Positions 12,264 to 12,464 of a DNA stretch of 12,464 nucleotides are shown here, in pieces. Numbering within the stretch: the first letter of the stretch is position 1; each line of letters opens with the position of its first letter. The notes beneath the pieces were generated by a model that saw only the letters and a program-made list of their open reading frames with translations, was not told the DNA's origin and did not search any database. The DNA comes from Minisyncoccota bacterium (lineage in GTDB: Bacteria > Patescibacteriota > Microgenomatia > Levybacterales > UBA12049). The DNA is taken from contig JANWIQ010000025.1 in the NCBI GenBank assembly GCA_025449795.1, positions 1 to 12,464 of the forward strand, given 5' to 3'. The translations under genes and the position numbers were made by a program.

Positions 12264-12464
12264 ATGAAAACAAACACTAGCTATACACCAGTAATTGGTC
12301 TTGAAGTACACGTTGAGCTCAATACAAAAAGCAAGATGTTTTGCGGATGTGCAAATAATTGGTTTGGTGAAAAGCCGAATACCCATACTTGCCCTGTATG
12401 CCTTGGATTACCCGGTGCACTTCCCGTCCCAAATAAAAAAGCTATTGAATCGTGTATAAAAATA
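12264..12464 (+). CDS. gatB: Asp/Glu-tRNA amidotransferase subunit B, N-terminal part (partial)
   Basis: The first 67 residues of GatB run off the window edge. PVIGLEVHVELNTKSKMFCGC is the family N-terminal signature, and HTCPVCLGLPGALPVPNKKA follows it. The four cysteines C27, C29, C43 and C46 form the CxC...CxxC zinc site seen in GatB structures with bound zinc. GatB holds the tRNA, phosphorylates the misacylated Glu or Asp, and accepts the ammonia delivered from GatA. It is the third gene of gatCAB, 31 bp after gatA, and starts at ATG 12264 without a Shine-Dalgarno sequence. Confidence 0.95.
   Translation, partial: MKTNTSYTPVIGLEVHVELNTKSKMFCGCANNWFGEKPNTHTCPVCLGLPGALPVPNKKAIESCIKI

Noticed and set aside
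1..12464. A mobile element, phage region, defence island or other new system
   Set aside because: All eleven coding regions match well-known housekeeping families, and no integrase, transposase, att duplication or unknown gene cluster is visible.

Overview
This window carries eleven protein genes, all on the + strand and mostly tightly packed: nine complete, plus a partial lemA at the left edge and a partial gatB at the right edge. I see no rRNA, tRNA, CRISPR array, transposase, phage gene or toxin-antitoxin pair. The DNA is AT-rich and TGA is used as a normal stop (gatD, ppsA). The combination of lemA-htpX, murT-gatD (lipid II amidation in a cell wall lacking mDAP-type chemistry), an archaeal-type PEP carboxylase, gatCAB, short AT-rich intergenic repeats and repeat debris inside coding genes suggests a Candidate Phyla Radiation (Patescibacteria) bacterium. 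Gram-positive-like lineages remain possible. This assignment is inference; no marker gene in the window fixes it.

Layout. 1-1137: end of lemA, a 9-bp tandem repeat, then the membrane protease htpX. 1138-1274: AT-rich dyad repeat. 1275-3469: murT and gatD, overlapping by ATGA, a two-subunit glutamine-dependent enzyme that amidates the D-Glu of lipid II. Three different short repeat elements sit in frame inside these two genes. 3470-3608: a consensus promoter and a long hairpin leader. 3609-8826: PEP carboxylase (ppcA), PEP synthase (ppsA, with its own consensus promoter) and an aspartate-type aminotransferase. 8827-8914: promoter placed so that glnA would be transcribed without a leader. 8915-10351: glutamine synthetase, followed by an intrinsic terminator. 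10443-12464: another leaderless-type promoter, then gatC, gatA and gatB.

How the genes fit together. Read as chemistry, the centre makes aspartate from pyruvate: PpsA converts pyruvate to PEP, PpcA converts PEP to oxaloacetate, and the aminotransferase converts oxaloacetate to aspartate. GlnA makes glutamine. The flanking amidotransferases, MurT-GatD (cell wall) and GatCAB (Gln-tRNA/Asn-tRNA), both consume glutamine. The window is therefore a cluster around C4-acid, amino-nitrogen and amide-nitrogen supply. Every individual gene belongs to a known family.

I did not find a clearly new biological system. The most interesting features are small-scale: in-frame repeat insertions in an essential cell-wall enzyme, two promoters whose -10 box lies exactly one transcription-start distance before the ATG, and structured leaders ahead of the two PEP enzymes.
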